In this document: positions 61,601-64,000 of the stretch, in pieces
Layout: each line of letters opens with the position of its first letter
Position numbering within the stretch: position 1 is the stretch's first letter
Notes under the pieces: model-generated
What the model saw: the letters and a program-made list of their open reading frames with translations, nothing else
Told to the model about the DNA's origin: nothing
Databases searched by the model: none
Source of the DNA: Arabidopsis thaliana
Lineage: Eukaryota > Streptophyta > Magnoliopsida > Brassicales > Brassicaceae
Assembly (NCBI RefSeq): GCF_000001735.4
Contig: NC_003076.8
Location: forward strand, 7,440,001-7,504,000
Reading direction: 5' to 3'
Length of the DNA: 64,000 bases
Translations under genes and position numbers: made by a program

Positions 61601-61780
61601 ACTTATCTTTTAAAAACGCAATAATGTTTCGAAAAACATCACTTCTGTTTTGGGATACGATTTAATAGGTAAGGCTAGAACAGCATTACTAGTGTTTAGT
61701 AAATGAACAAAATATATGTTTGATATAAATGTGTTGAGCTCTTCAGATATTTCAATCCTATAAATATATAGAGTGTGAAT
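58606..61780. other. Gene-poor intergenic DNA
   Basis: No splice-supported frame, RNA gene or clear transposon. Short frames (e.g. 59418-59615, 61043-61243) lack promoter or homology support. Confidence 0.4.
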
Positions 61781-61789
61781 AGTTGCACC

Positions 61790-62020
61790 AGTTCAGGCGG
61801 ACAAATCCGTGTGTGGATTATACAGTTTTTGTTTTAACATTCATAAATTATAGTCCGTAGAAATACGGACAAAAAAAATAAAATAAAAAACCGTCGCGGA
61901 CCAACCACGAACCGCTTTTAACTTTAAGTAGAGTTAGTCCGTAATGGTCTTTTGTCCGGTCTAAAAATATAGTAAACTAAACCGCTGAAAATTTATCCAC
62001 CCCTACCACCGTCACCATTC
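61790..62020. repeat. Possible hAT-like element remnant
   Basis: Contains TCCGTAGAAATACGGA (inverted), CCGCGGACC-like words (GTCGCGGACCAACCACGAACCGC), TAGTCCGTAATGG, and ends in TTATCCACCCCTACC, which reverse-complements to a TAGGGGTGGATAA type end known from hAT-like repeats. The left end and target duplication could not be fixed. Confidence 0.35.
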
Positions 62021-62559
62021 AAACTAGAAGCAGACACAACCCAGAAACAATACTAATTTGTATGGTCAATGTGGTCACAAAAAGACGGTCAAAATTTCAA
62101 ATAGTAGATTAAAAAATGGCTGGTGAAGTTATATCCATTGCAGTTTTATCAATAAAAACAACTAAAACAAAGTTCTTAGAATTGTTTGTTTTTTAGATTA
62201 GTCAAGAATTTTTTCCCCAAACCATAGTCGATTTGTGTGGTACGCCCTATCTAGCTAGTGCAGCTAAGCATCTCAGCTACACAAGTTATCTTTTTTCGGT
62301 GAATGAGAATACAGACATGCAAACCCACTTAACGTCAAAAAAACTATTCGTAACCTAAAAATTCGGACAATAAATTCGAAATACAAATTATAACCTGACA
62401 AAACATGCAAGTTGTGATAGACTAGTTGAAAAACAAATGAAAACCAAACAAAAAAAATGTTTAAATTCAGAGACAAATAGTCATATAGGTAATGTCAGAT
62501 TGTCAGAGCAGACAGAAGATTGTACATTGAAATCAAGCACAGCAAAAAGCATTATTGTT

Positions 62560-62680
62560 CACACACATGTGTACAGACATACACACGTGTACATTCACAC
62601 GTACATGTTCACACGCGTGCACACATACATAGGAATCTCCACCTCTATATAAGAAATGCTTCAACATAAGTATACATGTA
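62560..62680 (+). promoter_or_regulatory. Core promoter of the A/B-barrel gene with a G-box
   Basis: A palindromic ACACGTGT (62583-62590), containing the CACGTG G-box/ABRE core, lies in a CA/TG-rich stretch. TATATAAG follows near 62645, about 64 bases before the ATG at 62709. Confidence 0.55.
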
Positions 62681-62708
62681 AGTGAGTGAGGCTAAAGTAA
62701 TAAAATTA

Positions 62709-63137
62709 ATGGCAACTTCAGGGTTTAAGCATTTGGTGGTTGTGAAGTTTAAGGAAGATACAAAGGTTGATGAGATCTTGAAGGGCTTGGAGAATCTTGT
62801 TTCTCAGATTGATACTGTCAAATCCTTTGAATGGTTTGTGATCATTTGTTTTGTTTTCTTTTTTTCAATAATTTAAGTATGTTCTGGATCTTTTGATTAA
62901 TGACCGTACGATTTGGTTATTATTAGGGGAGAAGATAAAGAGAGTCACGATATGCTTAGACAAGGATTCACTCATGCATTTTCGATGACCTTTGAGAACA
63001 AAGATGGTTACGTCGCCTTCACAAGCCATCCTCTTCATGTTGAATTCTCAGCCGCTTTCACCGCCGTCATCGACAAGATCGTTCTCCTCGATTTCCCCGT
63101 CGCCGCTGTCAAATCTTCCGTTGTTGCAACACCATGA
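62709..63137 (+). CDS. Stress-responsive A/B-barrel (Dabb) domain protein
   Basis: Two exons, 62709-62833 and 62927-63137, close in phase and give 111 residues. The start is the ATG of MATSGFKHLVVVKFKED at 62709; an earlier in-frame Met-like codon lies before the likely leader end. A single Dabb domain fills the protein: FKHLVVVKFK strand, the DEILKGLENLV helix, SFEWGEDKES, and FTHAFSMTFENKDGYVAFTSHPLHVEF. Dabb proteins form dimeric alpha+beta barrels; many plant members are stress-induced and of unknown activity. No targeting signal is seen, so it is probably cytosolic. I recall the locus as At5g22580. Confidence 0.93.
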
Positions 63138-63950
63138 ATCTTGTGATGGTTACATATCGTCATATGACTCATATCGAACTTGTTTCTTAATTTAAACGAA
63201 GTTTGAGTTGTTTGGTTATGTAACTTGGTTGGTTAATTAAGTATGTTTTGGTTTGATTTGTTTATTTTCGGTTTGCGGTAATAAGAATCTGGTTTGATTG
63301 GAACTTGGAAGTTTATGATTTCTTTCATAAGTGAGCATTTTTTAAGTAATTTTTTTATAAAAAAATGTTAATATTATGTTTTCTTGTGTAATCTGTCTCT
63401 TTTTGCTCTCTATACAATTTATCAAAACAAATAAATAGAAGATACAAAACTTTACATTACAAATTTTTGGGAAAGCCCATTTAAAATCAACAAATATTTT
63501 GTTATTTCCACAAATATTTTGAGATCTAAACTATTAACTAAAGTATTAATTGAAAATGGATGACAACATTTTGACCAAACTATTTAAGCCGTTTTCGCTT
63601 ATACATAATAAACTTCAGAGTCCAAATCCAGCCAAAGACTCCTCATACTACATTTGTGTTTACTTACTTACACTTTCAACTTAACAAAAAATAGATGTAA
63701 ATGGAAATATCATTAGCATTATTAACAAACAAAACAAAAATTACAAACGACGTCGCATTCAAATCCTTTTTCCTTTCTTTTTTCATTAACCCTTAAATAA
63801 CGGACAATTGATAAATCTTTGAATCAGAGAAGTTGCGCCCAAACAAAAAGAGAATTTATTGTTCAGTTAGTCTAGTTTGCATCGCATGCGATTTTTGGTT
63901 CATCAGATCTTCCCAACACACAACAAAGCCCTAAGCTTTCTTCGATTTTT
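63138..63950. other. 3' flank and intergenic DNA
   Basis: AT-rich 3' UTR-like DNA followed by intergenic sequence. From about 63800 (GCGCCCAAAC and following) the sequence is less AT-rich and could be leader of a gene beyond the right edge. Confidence 0.4.
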
Positions 63951-64000
63951 AGAGCATCTCCATTAGACAAATCTTTAAAGTGTCTTCCCCAAATAAACAA
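63951..64000. mobile_element. Possible start of a MITE, cut by the window edge
   Basis: GAGCATCTCCATTAGACAAA resembles the GAGCATCTCCAATGG-type terminus of plant MITEs, as at 27360. Only one end is in the window. Confidence 0.3.

Noticed and set aside
1..64000. CRISPR arrays, operons, ribosome binding sites, prophage
   Set aside because: The window is plant nuclear DNA with spliced genes; none of these is expected and none is seen.

Overview
The window is nuclear DNA of a dicot plant. It has spliced genes with GT-AG introns, AT-rich intergenic DNA and plant-only gene families. Gene order, exon structure and protein lengths match what I recall of Arabidopsis thaliana chromosome 5, about At5g22450 to At5g22580. 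That assignment is from memory; no database was searched. All exon joins were worked out by hand from splice signals and reading phase.

Layout. 1-3400: 5' part of a large Lys/Arg/Ser-rich plant nuclear-type protein gene (-), running off the left edge. 3659-5450: alpha/beta hydrolase (-). 7045-10743: PARP3-type poly(ADP-ribose) polymerase (+), with seed-type promoter motifs. 11643-16770: ZPR1 double zinc-finger protein (-). 16770-18900: degenerate tandem repeats. 18943-21049: wax-ester synthase/DGAT-type acyltransferase (-). 21050-30540: gene-poor DNA with a broken partial copy of the ZPR1 gene and a Harbinger-type MITE. 30541-33916: fatty acyl-CoA reductase FAR1 (+). 34974-37479: plastid-type alkaline/neutral invertase (-).

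39000-53100: a cluster of three intronless DUF247 genes (-) interleaved with five small genes (+) of two types. One type is a basic protein with a conserved N-terminal Cys motif and a conserved C-terminal NDFNKVKTF-type box. The other is a short membrane protein with an acidic YAGD-containing tail. A start-less DUF247 fragment and a possible shorter relic lie among them. 55608-56707: group III WRKY factor WRKY38 (-), with a ~60 bp minisatellite beyond its 3' end and TGACG motifs far upstream. 56708-62708: gene-poor. 62709-63137: small stress-responsive A/B-barrel protein (+).

Functional themes. FAR1 and the WSD-type acyltransferase both belong to surface-lipid chemistry (fatty alcohols, wax esters), but they are separated by ~9.5 kb and are not an operon-like unit. 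The DUF247/small-gene block is the accessory, fast-changing part of the window and the best candidate for an undescribed gene module.
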